Source: an uncultured Poribacteria bacterium (lineage in GTDB: Bacteria > Poribacteria > WGA-4E > WGA-3G). Taken from it: a stretch of 64,000 nt of DNA. Positions 9,601 through 18,825 of the stretch are shown here, piece after piece. Under the pieces are notes generated by a model that saw nothing but the letters and a program-made list of their open reading frames with translations, ran no database searches and was not told where the DNA came from. Each line of letters opens with the position of its first letter. Positions within the stretch are counted from its first letter, which is position 1. The stretch spans positions 1,438,506 to 1,502,505 of the forward strand of contig OX638316.1 in NCBI GenBank assembly GCA_951812525.1, read 5' to 3'. A program made the position numbers and the translations under genes.

Positions 9601-10031
9601 TTGGCGAGTGTCTCAATACAAGCCAAGACCGCCTCGGGTGCCGCACAAATAGCTTCGTATGTAAAATCAAGGTCATGCCATCGGGCACCGTCGCGTTCGG
9701 AAGGGACGCCCGTATACACCCGGATCCCCCACGATGTATGCCAGTGCCTGGTTTCCCAATCTATTATCTTTTGACGGCTCAAAAAACGTTCACCGCCGAA
9801 AGATTGTGGAACTCTATCGTACTCAGGACCACCCCCTACTGGCATAAAGGAAATCTCCGCCTCCTCTAAGTCATAAAGACTAACAGGATATCTATGCGCA
9901 CAATAAGCCGTGAAATGGTGATGGATCCCCTTATAGACCGAAGGTGTGACAACCGTCTTTTTTTGCCGAAATGGCTTCTCGCGTCGTTGGTGGCAACGTT
10001 GAATTATATCTTTCAGAGCGTTCATGGTCAT
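6618..10031 (-). CDS. Large primase/helicase-like protein, ATPase motifs lost
   Basis: An 1137-residue protein with no clear match by eye. Residues 115-215 (HDLDF at 119-123, TKSGGLRFSC at 154-163, then DVYLEVLGE) recall the motif order of archaeo-eukaryotic primases. Residues 400-1000 follow the layout of a superfamily 2 helicase: a first strand and loop at 405-421 where a Walker A is expected but AETDARDN is found; a CPEC-x5-C cysteine cluster at 509-518 followed by GYLSQ; VSSTKADG at 569-576 where a DExx box would be; TSITLSE at 791-797 like motif III; and IVGTPFW at 918-924. A winged helix closes the protein (1080-1130). The helicase thus appears inactive while the scaffold is kept. A replication or mobile-element role is inferred. 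Two in-frame ATGs (10031, 10025) compete; neither has a strong ribosome site. Confidence 0.4.
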   Translation of the reverse strand: MTMNALKDIIQRCHQRREKPFRQKKTVVTPSVYKGIHHHFTAYCAHRYPVSLYDLEEAEISFMPVGGGPEYDRVPQSFGGERFLSRQKIIDWETRHWHTSWGIRVYTGVPSERDGARWHDLDFTYEAICAAPEAVLACIETLANVIGNPLLTLTKSGGLRFSCRVPYYLHPNTETARLYIYKDSLTSENLHRRDVYLEVLGEAGHSPWDARYEILLGDLLNPPVIAKEILFASIDALRTELHAPNPLVTEGLEQTSQVAIAPPPSLGSYKLDLAKEAFLKRRFSYLRVENNFHHWTQGVSEDGETDVLLWETDGDMWIRASTSDLGLPTQDTLITDVWDDTGILPRITADPPVSDTVLAVREGTLSPLAIKRPSPVLQKPKTTDKVYEPLEKNIGQINRVFEADKRIVGLVAETDARDNYELESHLLKSSTVAFSASFPIVEEAVKHFEKQNLPSVARWRHVTYLWDQVKKIPVDVRMATPFERGNVCEDPERFIALVSQGVNASETLCPECPVYTACQERGYLSQSATLQRAKTQIFGFNQTFLNPEQLAVSEKILEPLNGTQRLCIVSSTKADGFFWECRISRERLKEWRVTWQEHVLGNFAQALMNTLEIESEPDDFAVRRIRTVVGAFQPYEAEIVRQMNQINVKGKVVERGVVDDETGAALARFSIAFEGGVFAYIPLNSNAADRLAAKKLPVFGLESFELDADMRIPMPIERAIGLGILDIGTVEQIQTFPSVYLNPDWTFWHQLKRFLAHYTRDADAPMIWFDKVLQFWVPPVLHPSIKRLLLTSITLSEQELSKAFSSEEIEFIHTNPTPWVAGNQVFQIRSGVHTLKTLLDYDSTWDVIGLSKMGERFFLGICAEIERDPSVKHAIVSYPAIIKQLRDIREKENVCLLREFQDLNNSETAFEAAEIVWIVGTPFWEPGATWRRAQILFGNDEEPLCYEADTDFQHYKDERLQRVYTQTVAEYITEILGHAGLNRLGGKKVVLMSSLEVPDITDRPETLLFDWEDFEVAGGLAKLPEVISTRQRFETDRDNLTAASSRQEVERILACSSRQANRMLKKLRGGKPLRVPFREQILSLLADGEKKAADVIAVIDGNPAAIHHELVRLTKLGEIVKVRWGVYALPKTALPKQ

Positions 10032-10384
10032 CTAACCTACTTTTGGCTGCGGTTCATCTGCGTAAACATAAGCGGAGATTAGGACACCTAAAACCTTATG
10101 AAATTTGCATCATAACTATCACTTATGGTGTCCCAATAGGAATTAAAAATACAACATTCGCCTGGGAAATCAACGAAGATAAACGCAATATTGTTTATAC
10201 GGTGGAACTCGGCTTAATACGAAACCAAAAACCTAATGCGTACATTACCACAAATTATCTTGTTAATCAAGTTTTTGTATATAGGAGATCAAGGGCATTT
10301 TGGTTTAGTTTTTCTGTGGAGATGATGGGGCTTATGGAAGTGAACCTTCTTACCGACTGCTGACTGCTGATAGCTAATTGCTAT
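10032..10384. other. Intergenic spacer between porV and the primase-like gene
   Basis: I see no gene. The last part, 10352-10384, is a GCAGTCAGC-type short repeat directly after the stop of porV. A plus-strand frame crossing this spacer has no ribosome site and no protein-like composition. Confidence 0.5.
10352..10384 (-). repeat. GCAGTCAGC-type repeat after porV
   Basis: On the minus strand the bases read as repeats of AGCAGTCAGC/AGCTATCAGC, ending GCAGTCGG. It starts immediately after the porV stop codon. The same kind of element follows several other genes in this window (near 11473, 17805, 20946, 38250, 39461 and 62895), always in the sense direction of the gene before it. Confidence 0.55.
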
Positions 10385-11404
10385 CTAAAACCTAATCCGG
10401 AGGGATATACGATGGCTGCCACCTAACGCTGGATGATTCGCAAAGGCATAGTCCAGCCCGGCACCGGCACCTGTGACGAATCGGAGGTTCAACCCAGCAC
10501 CAGCCGTTAATTGGCGAATACTCTCAAGGCTGCCTCTACGCTCAGCGAGCCCGATCCGTAAAGCAAGCAGATCGAACAGTGTCCACTCGGCACCCCCATG
10601 CAATTCAACGCCGTCTTTGATGTAAGTATCCAAAGCAAGAATGAGCACACTTCGGAAAACATTGAGTTTATGTGTCGTTGCGATACCGATTTTGAGATGC
10701 GGCGGTATCGTTTCGGTATGCGATGTAAGGTTTGATGAAGGCGGCGGCGTGTTCCAATAAAGCTTCGTCTGAAAGGCATCGCTCGCCTGTAGACCGAGCG
10801 TCAGTTGATGCGGCTTTTCTGGGTTCGTCGTTGCAATGAAACCGATGTCCGCACCACCACCGATGGCGTTTGTGCTCCGATATCCACTCATATAGAGAAG
10901 CTTGAGCGTGCCACCAAGTCGTAAATCCATACCGTGAAAAGAGGGTAGCCGCCAACCCGATGCCAAGAGAAAAGCGTTATCCGTATTGTTGAAAGAGCCT
11001 ACTACCTCTGGTCGGTTCGTCGGTCCAACTGGACGACTAGCCACCGGTAGACTGGTGATAGGAATATCGTCAACGCCGACGCGAAGCCAACTCACACCGA
11101 TCGCCCCTCGATCTTTCAGCGGATGGATATAACTGACAAAATCGTAAGCATCCTCTCCATTGAGTGTGGAGTGCATGAAACTAACCTCATACCGGGTAAG
11201 TTGTCCCAATGCCGCAGAATTCCAGTAAGGCGCATAAGCATCTGCACTCAGAGCAGTCCCCGCACCGCCCATAGCAAGGGGACGGGCTCCAACACCAAGC
11301 GTCAGGAAATCAGCCGTATATTTCGCATCTACGGACAAAAGTCCCGTACAAAACGCAATAATAGGCACAATAAAGTAGAAAATATTTTTTTTCTGATGTT
11401 TCAT
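10385..11404 (-). CDS. porV: PorV/PorQ-family outer membrane protein
   Basis: A 339-residue outer membrane beta-barrel of the PorV/PorQ (FadL-like) family. After a signal peptide ending SVDA, residues 30-60 carry the family hallmark FLTLGVGARPLAMGGAGTA followed by D-A-x-A-x-x-W-N-S-A-A-L. The body alternates amphipathic strands and ends in RIRF with a terminal aromatic, as usual for barrel proteins. In the Bacteroidota T9SS, PorV shuttles cargo from the SprA translocon to the PorU sortase on the cell surface. Here it lies 100 bases after the PorU-like gene on the same strand, which supports a T9SS role over a generic PorV-like role. Its own ribosome site is weak, suggesting it depends on the upstream gene. 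Confidence 0.8.
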   Translation of the reverse strand: MKHQKKNIFYFIVPIIAFCTGLLSVDAKYTADFLTLGVGARPLAMGGAGTALSADAYAPYWNSAALGQLTRYEVSFMHSTLNGEDAYDFVSYIHPLKDRGAIGVSWLRVGVDDIPITSLPVASRPVGPTNRPEVVGSFNNTDNAFLLASGWRLPSFHGMDLRLGGTLKLLYMSGYRSTNAIGGGADIGFIATTNPEKPHQLTLGLQASDAFQTKLYWNTPPPSSNLTSHTETIPPHLKIGIATTHKLNVFRSVLILALDTYIKDGVELHGGAEWTLFDLLALRIGLAERRGSLESIRQLTAGAGLNLRFVTGAGAGLDYAFANHPALGGSHRISLRIRF

Positions 11405-11472
11405 TTTATTCCAGCTATTAGCCCTCAGATATCAGTCGCCAGAAGTTCCACTTACAGGATAAATGTACTCTG

Positions 11473-11500
11473 ACAGCCGACAGCCGACAGCTGACAGCCT
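11473..11500 (-). repeat. GCAGTCAGC-type repeat after porU
   Basis: On the minus strand the PorU stop codon is followed by a run of A and then GGCTGTCAGC, GTCGGC and GTCGG units. Same class and same relative direction as the repeat at 10352-10384. Confidence 0.5.
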
Positions 11501-11504
11501 TTTT

Positions 11505-14500
11505 TCAACGCAGCTTCATCATTTTGAGTATTTCAGTGATGTCTTTTTCACCCTCACGCATGATTTTAAGTCTGGCGTAGTAAACGCCATTTGCCACCTC
11601 AACGCCATCGGAATCCCTGCCGTCCCATTCCACCATAAGGAACCCAGGCGTCGCAGGCATTGAAAGCTCACGGATGAGCCGCCCACTCAGCGTATAAATC
11701 TTCACAGCAAGTGAGTCAGCCGGTGCCGTTAATTCACAAGTCAGCGTGGTTGTGCGTGGGAACGGATTCGGATAGTTCAGAAACGATAGCAGCTGCAAGG
11801 TATCGTGAACCCGGAATGTAATACGTTTTGTGTCAGCGTTTCCGTGCACATCGCTGGCTGTTAGTCGAATCTCATACTCGCGCGGTTCAAGTTCAGGAGA
11901 CTGATACGTCAAAACGAGTTGATTCGAACCGGGATGATACGTCAACTGATACGCTTCTGGATTGATAGGTTCGTACGAGAGACCACTTCCAAGTTCCAAC
12001 AGGAGCGGGCGGGTGAGATAATCAAGTCCACTTGGATCGGTGAGTGTTGCGCCGATGAGCGGTTCAGCATCCGTTGCATCTCCCGGAACGAAGTGCTGTT
12101 GGTTACCAATAGTCAACTCTATGTCCGGTGGAACAGTATCTTCACTGTGCAAGAGTGTAACCGCTCCAAGCCGATCTGTTGTGGCTCTAATCGTCCCTAC
12201 AGGTCGGGTTTCAAACCGAAATCTATCGCCGGGCTCAAAGGGACGTGTGCCTTGTGTAATTTGGAGACGTAAACCGTAGGGCGCGTAAGAGAAAGGTTGA
12301 CCAACCGTCCCGCGGAGTGGCGTATTTCCACCGGTCTCGGATCGTAGAACACCGGTTCTCTCGCCTTCAATTTGAAACTCGGAGCCGGTCAAAAAAAAGA
12401 TAATCCATCGATCTTCCGGCATGGAAGTATCTGCTGGAAATTCAATATAACTGACTGTACCGGTGCCGCGGTTAACATCCCCGTACCCAGATGCATACCA
12501 ACGCAATTCTCCCTGCGCCGCACCGCTGAAGTCCGGGTCAACATCCAAAGGTTGTTCAAGCGCAGTTATGTTGAATGTCCAAATGTCACCAAACTCGAAA
12601 GGTGCATCAGGAACAGTCTCCATGTTAATAGCGAATCCATGCTCAAAGTTCGTATAATCTGTGGTGAAACTTGCGAGTTGCTCCGCCGGTGAAACAACTT
12701 CTAACGCTTCCAGTGACCGCGAATCTTCTATGAACGGTGCGCGAAGCATACGATAGGTTTGAGAACCTGTGAAAAGAAGGACGTACTTCCCAGATGGTGC
12801 CCCATCCGGATGGATGCGAATGTCGCGAAGCTCACCTTTACCAATATTCTCTGCATCTATGTTGGTCACATGTAGCCGTTGTTGTAAGGTACTTGTAGTA
12901 TCAACTAACAGCTGAGAGGGCAGTCGGATCCAGTTTCCGAGCGTCGGACTCCATTGGTAAACACCTATTCCACGTGCGCGGGAAGCGACTGCAGTCCCAA
13001 TTGTAGCCGCCACATCCGATACATCGGTGACTTCCTCTGCACTCCCTAACAACTCTTCAGCGAGTTGCGTGCCGAGTGCTCCGAGGTCGAAACTAAAGTC
13101 AATCGCTATCGGAGCAGTCAGCTGCATAGAAGCCTTTGGCGTATTTGCAACAACACTATCAGTAACTTGAACGTCCTCTGCTGAGTGTGCATCAACAACG
13201 AGTTCATAGCCATAAACCGAACCGCCGGGTAGCGGTGCACGCTTAGACATCCCGCCAACAACACTTATATGTTCGCTCGGAGTGTCAGGTTTCGCTGTCG
13301 TACCCACAGCAGCGAACTTCTGCGTATCTAAGGCGCGTATCGTAAGTACAGCCGGATTTTGAAGAACACCAGGCGGCGCAGTGATAACACAGTTCCGATC
13401 CAAACTAACAATCTGACTTGAGGACGCTGCCCCTACCACGCCCATGTCAACGGTAATGCGTCGATAGGCGATATTATCACCTTCTTCGTTTTCGAGAACT
13501 TTGCCGGGTTGATCCGTCTCACCGAAGGTTGGATCTACAGACACAAATATATCGTGTGTACCGAGGGGTAACCCGCGTGTGTCAAAATTTCCGGGTTGTC
13601 CACCCACAAATGGAAAATTCCCTGCTAAAGGCAAAACGGCAGTCGCGATTGGTAGTGTATTCAGTGGATCAGGTTCATAGACATCTTTTCGCGCAGACGC
13701 ACTTTTGGAGTCCACTAACGGATTGCGTTGTATCCAGTCCGCAGGTTGGATTCGAGCCGTTCCGAGATGGTTGACATCACTATCGATGATCGAGTCATTG
13801 TCAACATCTGGATTGCCGTAAAAAAAGGCAACTTCAACAGGAGTTTTTATCTCCTCTCCCTCTACCTGCACGTCGGCTGAGAGATACCACTCCTTCGTTT
13901 CGGCGTTGTAGCTGTATCCAACAACATCGGTTCTACTTATTTGCACAACAGAGAGATTCGGATACGCGTAGGGGTAATACCGCAATACCTGACTCGTAAC
14001 CGCATTATTGTCTGTATCCGTGACCAAAATTTCATATCGGATGAGAGAACCGTCCGTTGGTGCCTCAAGCGGTTCAGGCACTGTCCACCATCCTTCTGTC
14101 GAAAGAGGCGGTGGTGCCGGAGTGAGGCTCACATTCTCCCATGACCGGCTAATAGGGTTGCGCCAAGTCAAGAGGACTGAAGCCAGCTGCTCTTTCTCAT
14201 CGGAAACCTGAACAGAGATACGGAATTTTTCTTCACCGACCAACTCAGCTTGAATATCAAGGATTTTTGGGATATTGACGGTAAACCCATCACCACCGAC
14301 AGCAACTGTTGTATCACTTTGGGCATAATACTCAACGTGGGCATCACCGCTTGCAATGTTTTGCGGAACATCAAAGGTCACCGCTGGATAGGCACCATTG
14401 CTGACAGTAAGGGTCTTCGTCGAAATTACATCACCCGTGTAGTAGTTAACAGGACCTGAGATGCCCTGTGCTACAACCGTTTTCCCTGGAAACACTGCCT

Positions 14501-17500
14501 TGACAGTGAGCGATCCGCTAAAGGTGGGATTTCTGGTAAAACGTTTTGTACGCGTCCCTGGATCATAATTGGCATTCTGAACGTATCCGGGTGCGATCCG
14601 GAGGGTATCACCCGGAGCAACCGTTTTCGTTTCAACATCAGGCAAAATCTCACCACCAGCAATAGCAAGCTGCAAAGCAGGGTCCCCGAAAAGCGTGTAT
14701 TCCATCATGATGTCAATCTGGCCGGTGCCTTCCGTCATCAGAAGCTCAACTTTAGAATCAAAACTTAAGGGACCGAGTTGCCGAATGTTCCGTTTAAAGA
14801 GCATATCGAAGATAATACGGTTGAGTGCATCGTTTCCACTGCCATAAGTCAGCCGCGTCGCACTTAACATACCAATAATACCGCCCCTCTCTTTGCGCAG
14901 TAACTTCTCAGCCATGCTCGGCTCGCCGGGTTTGTCAAAATAACCGTTGTAACAACTGAGGACTAACATGAACGGGATCTTATCGGTTTCTTCAACCTGA
15001 TCGACGGACGCGTTGTCGAAAATTGCCTCGTGCGCCCAGACAATTCTGCCACCATGCCCAGCATATTGTGCGAGCACAGCACCCTCTCCAAGCGCATCAA
15101 TAATCCTATCTTTTGCAACACGTTGTGGCAAGAGACCCGTGTACTCCGCCGGACGCGCTTCAACAAGATCAATAACATCTTCAAGGAAAACCTCAACAGT
15201 TTCGTAACCTAAGCGGGTGTGGTCCTTCGCAATTTCGTTGAGACTCTTTTTGAAAATAAAATCGCCAGAGTTGCTGACTTCGTCGTCAGCAACAGAGATA
15301 ATCTTTCTGCGCCAATCCCCGTTAGGTGGGCTCTGTTCATAAGCCAAGATTTTGTCAACGACAGCATTCGCCTGGCTGACACTTTCAGCACTGAGCCTAC
15401 CGATATAAAAATCGGTGAATTCATCGTGACCGGAGACGGTGGCATACCAGTGATCCGCCGCCGTTCGACCAAAGGAATCGGTTCGGATATAGTGTGTCGG
15501 AATGTAACCAGTAAGTTCGGGTGGCTCGGAATAAATTTCTGTATCAACACCCCGAAAATCAAAGGTACCGTCCCCTAAGAGCACAACATAAGTCGGTGCT
15601 GGTGGCACCCACGATTGATATGCCTGTGTAAGAAATGCCTTAATCGCTTTAGGACTAACACCACCATCACCAAATGTATTGTAGATATCATCAGTTGTAA
15701 CCACTTTCGCTCGGTGTCCACCACCTTTAGGCGTTTCCCGCCACGCCGCCAATCTTTGCGCCGCATCCAAGAATACGGGATGTGCCACAACGATATAATC
15801 GGCACCGTGTCTCGCAGTTGCTAAGTCTGTAGGCTCTACGATCTCGACGCGTTCTGGTTGACGTAACGCAGTATCAGAAACAGCAATAAACGCTGACTTC
15901 CGGGTATCGAACATCTGAAAAAGTGCATTGTATAAATTAGGGTTCTCTATATCCCGCTCTATGGTGACGCCCTGCATCCGAGCAGTGAGGATATTACCAT
16001 CTGTCTCAAAGATGTGTACACCCGGATCACGGAATGCCTCGACCTTGTACTGGAGGTTACGCGCACTCTGAACCCGATCGTTTGAGTCTGCCTCCGCAGT
16101 GGGCGAATTGAACCACAACTCGTCTGCAACGGCTCGGAAGAGACGCGTATACTCGACAGAAAAACGGTTGAGATAGACGTGATATGGATACCGCGTAGTA
16201 TCCTCATCAACGTTATTATCAATGCGGGCAAAGGACAAGACGTTCTGCTCGCCCTTGACAACATCCTTAAGCGTATCCCACGTGCGTAAGGTACGCTCAA
16301 CGGTGAGTGGGTCTTGATGCTGCCATTCGGCTACCTCAATTCGGACCCCGTTAATAGCAACCAAAATTTGATGGGCTACCGGTGTACCGCCCCGCAAATC
16401 AACAGAAATATGGGGCGGGTCAAAACTTTTGGCAACATCATGAAGCGGAAACTCAAGACGCATCTCAGCACCATCGCCGCCATTCTTAATACCGTCCCAA
16501 TACCAGAAATCTAACGCATCAAACCATCCATGTTTATCGCCGGGCGAAACCGTATCGGTATAGACGAATTCAAGGTTATTCGTCAGGTGCTCTTCTTCAA
16601 AATCTACTTTAGAACGAAAAGTGGGGACCTGTGTCGCTGTTGGATCTGTGGGGCTGGCGGTGATTTGTGGGACCCGTGCTGGAACGCGACGCCTGTTATC
16701 AAGCACGAGCCAATAGATATTCCAACGACTATAGCGATTGCTCGGTTTATGCCCAAGGAAAAAGATCGCATCCGCTGGATCAAAACTACCGTCGCTCGCA
16801 CCACTAACATAGATAGGAATATCTCTATCCCCTTGTGTGAGTCGCAGTTTCGCTGGATCTGTACCGACAATTTCTATACCCCAATCGCGCTGTAAAGCCG
16901 CCGCTGTTAAAGCGTAAATGCCAGTTTCTCTGACAAACAATTTATAGCGTGTTTCATTAGCAACTTCGATAGGAACAAGGGTTGGTGCTGCGGGGACCGG
17001 TGGACGGGGTGCGCGGAAGTGACGCGCCTCCTCAGCATTAAGGAGCTGATGCGATAGCGCACGTTCAAACGCTTCTGATTCCGGCACAATCCGCCCTGGA
17101 CCGCGCTGCGTCATATATGACTGAGAACCTAAGCCTTGATATGTCTGTTTCGCATCGGAAAAACGGATATTCACTGTGAGGCGTGAATACAGGCGTAATT
17201 GGCGGGTATTCGGCAGATATTGCACAGGATATAATGCCAACGCGATGACGCGTTGATTGCGGATATAGCCCTCTCGTACAACGCGGGCAAGAGGGTGTCC
17301 CGGATATGAAATGCTTTTACCATTTGAGCGATAAGCACTTCCACTTTCCCGCCAGTATTGCGTCGCTGAGTGCTGCGCTTTAGATTCGTGCACGTCAAAA
17401 ATTGGGGCTGGCACAAGACGAACACCGTTACGTGTCTCGAAGGGAGCAGCAGAAACATCAACCGCTTCAATCTCAGCTGATGCCGGTATACCCAACATCA

Positions 17501-17792
17501 ACCGCGTGACTGGAACCCTCGGATTGCCCGGTTCATTCGTGAAACGACTATCAGTATATCCGACCTCTTGATAACGGACGTTCTCTCGAACTACTTCGGA
17601 GATGGTGAGTGCTGGTAGGGTGAATTGGACAGTGATCCCACTATCTGATGTGACTTGGGTAACCTGCGCAGAAGTACTACCTATACCTATGATAAAGAGG
17701 AGAACTTGGACGCTCAGCAGGATACCAAGCCCAAATCGTGTGCGCAACCGTTCGTGTTTCGCTCGCCTCTGTTGTGAGAATAATTGCATCAT
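11505..17792 (-). CDS. porU: PorU-like gingipain-family (C25) surface protease
   Basis: A 2095-residue exported cysteine protease. A signal peptide covers residues 1-43. Residues 660-1045 are a peptidase C25 domain: YIVVAHP opening, LLGDGTFDF, catalytic His913 in YAGHGG and Cys947 in LSCYNG, then the LTYGSGN and FGDPAL segments. An N-terminal region (45-650) has the beta-rich layout of PorU and gingipain propeptides. Residues 2002-2095 are a FlgD-Ig-like T9SS C-terminal domain (NYPNPFPRTT, IYTLSGRLIREL, WDGRDSDGVEVANGVYY). PorU cleaves cargo C-terminal signals and attaches cargo to surface sugar. P. gingivalis PorU is about 1160 residues, so nearly 950 residues between the protease and the C-terminal domain are extra, including a CARDB-like stretch near 1220-1420. 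It could instead be a large gingipain-like cargo; the adjacent porV favours PorU. No strong ribosome site is seen. Confidence 0.75.
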   Translation of the reverse strand: MMQLFSQQRRAKHERLRTRFGLGILLSVQVLLFIIGIGSTSAQVTQVTSDSGITVQFTLPALTISEVVRENVRYQEVGYTDSRFTNEPGNPRVPVTRLMLGIPASAEIEAVDVSAAPFETRNGVRLVPAPIFDVHESKAQHSATQYWRESGSAYRSNGKSISYPGHPLARVVREGYIRNQRVIALALYPVQYLPNTRQLRLYSRLTVNIRFSDAKQTYQGLGSQSYMTQRGPGRIVPESEAFERALSHQLLNAEEARHFRAPRPPVPAAPTLVPIEVANETRYKLFVRETGIYALTAAALQRDWGIEIVGTDPAKLRLTQGDRDIPIYVSGASDGSFDPADAIFFLGHKPSNRYSRWNIYWLVLDNRRRVPARVPQITASPTDPTATQVPTFRSKVDFEEEHLTNNLEFVYTDTVSPGDKHGWFDALDFWYWDGIKNGGDGAEMRLEFPLHDVAKSFDPPHISVDLRGGTPVAHQILVAINGVRIEVAEWQHQDPLTVERTLRTWDTLKDVVKGEQNVLSFARIDNNVDEDTTRYPYHVYLNRFSVEYTRLFRAVADELWFNSPTAEADSNDRVQSARNLQYKVEAFRDPGVHIFETDGNILTARMQGVTIERDIENPNLYNALFQMFDTRKSAFIAVSDTALRQPERVEIVEPTDLATARHGADYIVVAHPVFLDAAQRLAAWRETPKGGGHRAKVVTTDDIYNTFGDGGVSPKAIKAFLTQAYQSWVPPAPTYVVLLGDGTFDFRGVDTEIYSEPPELTGYIPTHYIRTDSFGRTAADHWYATVSGHDEFTDFYIGRLSAESVSQANAVVDKILAYEQSPPNGDWRRKIISVADDEVSNSGDFIFKKSLNEIAKDHTRLGYETVEVFLEDVIDLVEARPAEYTGLLPQRVAKDRIIDALGEGAVLAQYAGHGGRIVWAHEAIFDNASVDQVEETDKIPFMLVLSCYNGYFDKPGEPSMAEKLLRKERGGIIGMLSATRLTYGSGNDALNRIIFDMLFKRNIRQLGPLSFDSKVELLMTEGTGQIDIMMEYTLFGDPALQLAIAGGEILPDVETKTVAPGDTLRIAPGYVQNANYDPGTRTKRFTRNPTFSGSLTVKAVFPGKTVVAQGISGPVNYYTGDVISTKTLTVSNGAYPAVTFDVPQNIASGDAHVEYYAQSDTTVAVGGDGFTVNIPKILDIQAELVGEEKFRISVQVSDEKEQLASVLLTWRNPISRSWENVSLTPAPPPLSTEGWWTVPEPLEAPTDGSLIRYEILVTDTDNNAVTSQVLRYYPYAYPNLSVVQISRTDVVGYSYNAETKEWYLSADVQVEGEEIKTPVEVAFFYGNPDVDNDSIIDSDVNHLGTARIQPADWIQRNPLVDSKSASARKDVYEPDPLNTLPIATAVLPLAGNFPFVGGQPGNFDTRGLPLGTHDIFVSVDPTFGETDQPGKVLENEEGDNIAYRRITVDMGVVGAASSSQIVSLDRNCVITAPPGVLQNPAVLTIRALDTQKFAAVGTTAKPDTPSEHISVVGGMSKRAPLPGGSVYGYELVVDAHSAEDVQVTDSVVANTPKASMQLTAPIAIDFSFDLGALGTQLAEELLGSAEEVTDVSDVAATIGTAVASRARGIGVYQWSPTLGNWIRLPSQLLVDTTSTLQQRLHVTNIDAENIGKGELRDIRIHPDGAPSGKYVLLFTGSQTYRMLRAPFIEDSRSLEALEVVSPAEQLASFTTDYTNFEHGFAINMETVPDAPFEFGDIWTFNITALEQPLDVDPDFSGAAQGELRWYASGYGDVNRGTGTVSYIEFPADTSMPEDRWIIFFLTGSEFQIEGERTGVLRSETGGNTPLRGTVGQPFSYAPYGLRLQITQGTRPFEPGDRFRFETRPVGTIRATTDRLGAVTLLHSEDTVPPDIELTIGNQQHFVPGDATDAEPLIGATLTDPSGLDYLTRPLLLELGSGLSYEPINPEAYQLTYHPGSNQLVLTYQSPELEPREYEIRLTASDVHGNADTKRITFRVHDTLQLLSFLNYPNPFPRTTTLTCELTAPADSLAVKIYTLSGRLIRELSMPATPGFLMVEWDGRDSDGVEVANGVYYARLKIMREGEKDITEILKMMKLR

Positions 17793-17802
17793 TTATTTCT
17801 GT

Positions 17803-17840
17803 TAGCTGTCCGCTGAAAACCGATAGCCGACTGCTAATCT
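17803..17840 (-). repeat. GCAGTCGGC-type repeat between qor and porU
   Basis: The minus strand reads ATTAGCAGTCGGC, ATCGG and TTTTCAGC units in the 49-base gap after the oxidoreductase stop and before the PorU start. It belongs to the same class as the repeats at 10352 and 11473. Confidence 0.45.
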
Positions 17841-17841
17841 A

Positions 17842-18825
17842 TTATTTTACCTTTAAAAGGATTTTACCAAAATTGTGGTTCGCTTCCATATATTCATGTG
17901 CTTGTGCCGCCTGTACCAGTGGAAAAACAGTGTCAATAACCGGTTGGAGCACACCACTTTTTAACGCTGGCAACCACCGCTCAACAAAACGTTGTGTAAT
18001 AGCAATTTTTTCGTCAATAGATTGCGGTCTCATGACTGAACCTATAATCTGGAGGCGATTGCGCATCAATGTGTTGAGGTTAATTTCTGTGGCAGACCCG
18101 CCAATCAATCCGACTTGCAATAACCTACCTTTTGTTTTGAGTATGGAAAGATTCCGCTCAAAGTATGGGGCACCGATAAAGTCTAAAACGACATCAACAC
18201 CCTGTCCATCCGTCAAGCGTTGGATTTCGGTAACGAAGTCGGTTGTTTTGTAATTAATGCCGTCTGTTGCACCCAGCTCCTTACATCCGTTAATCTTCTC
18301 CTGTGTCCCCGCAGTCACGAAGACAGTAGCACCCGCATGCCGCGAAATCTGAACCCCAGCACTGCCGACCCCACTTCCACCCGCATGAATCAGAATCGTC
18401 TCACCGGCTGATAATTTGCCGAGTGTGAAGATATTTTCATTCGCCGTGAAAAAGACCTCAGGAACCGCAGCGGCTTGTTCAAAACTCCACCCATCGGGTA
18501 TAGGCATTGCCATGCGGTAATCGATAACCGCCTGTTCTGCATAGCCGCCGCCTCCGACGAGCCCAAAGACTCGATCGCCTTCGGAAATCCCGCTCTCCAC
18601 GGCATCTCCCATTGCCGAGACAGTACCGGCAATTTCCAAACCGATGATATCGGATTCACCTGGCGGTGGTGGGTATCCACCGCGTCGCTGAATCGTATCA
18701 GCACGATTTAAAGCGGTAGCATGGACATCGACTAAAAGTTGTGTCGCCGTTGGGGTAGGTGAGGGTACTTCGGCTAATTGCAGGACTTCTGGTCCACCAT
18801 CGCCTGTTCTGATAATTGCTTTCAT
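17842..18825 (-). CDS. NAD(P)H quinone oxidoreductase (PIG3-like)
   Basis: A 327-residue zinc-free member of the medium-chain dehydrogenase superfamily, of the quinone oxidoreductase/PIG3 type. The N-terminal GroES-like domain carries LNRADTIQRRGGYPPPPG, the PIG3-type substrate segment; the Rossmann domain has ILIHAGGSGVGSAGVQ near residue 145. It lacks the zinc-binding cysteines of alcohol dehydrogenases. The expected reaction is NADPH-dependent one-electron reduction of quinones in the cytoplasm. The ATG has GGAG eight bases upstream. It lies upstream of porU on the same strand with a 49-base gap, so cotranscription is possible, but a functional link to secretion is not evident. Confidence 0.85.
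   Translation of the reverse strand: MKAIIRTGDGGPEVLQLAEVPSPTPTATQLLVDVHATALNRADTIQRRGGYPPPPGESDIIGLEIAGTVSAMGDAVESGISEGDRVFGLVGGGGYAEQAVIDYRMAMPIPDGWSFEQAAAVPEVFFTANENIFTLGKLSAGETILIHAGGSGVGSAGVQISRHAGATVFVTAGTQEKINGCKELGATDGINYKTTDFVTEIQRLTDGQGVDVVLDFIGAPYFERNLSILKTKGRLLQVGLIGGSATEINLNTLMRNRLQIIGSVMRPQSIDEKIAITQRFVERWLPALKSGVLQPVIDTVFPLVQAAQAHEYMEANHNFGKILLKVK

Noticed and set aside
9971-10363. 130-codon plus-strand frame before porV
   Set aside because: It overlaps the start of the primase-like gene, has no ribosome site, and does not look like a protein.
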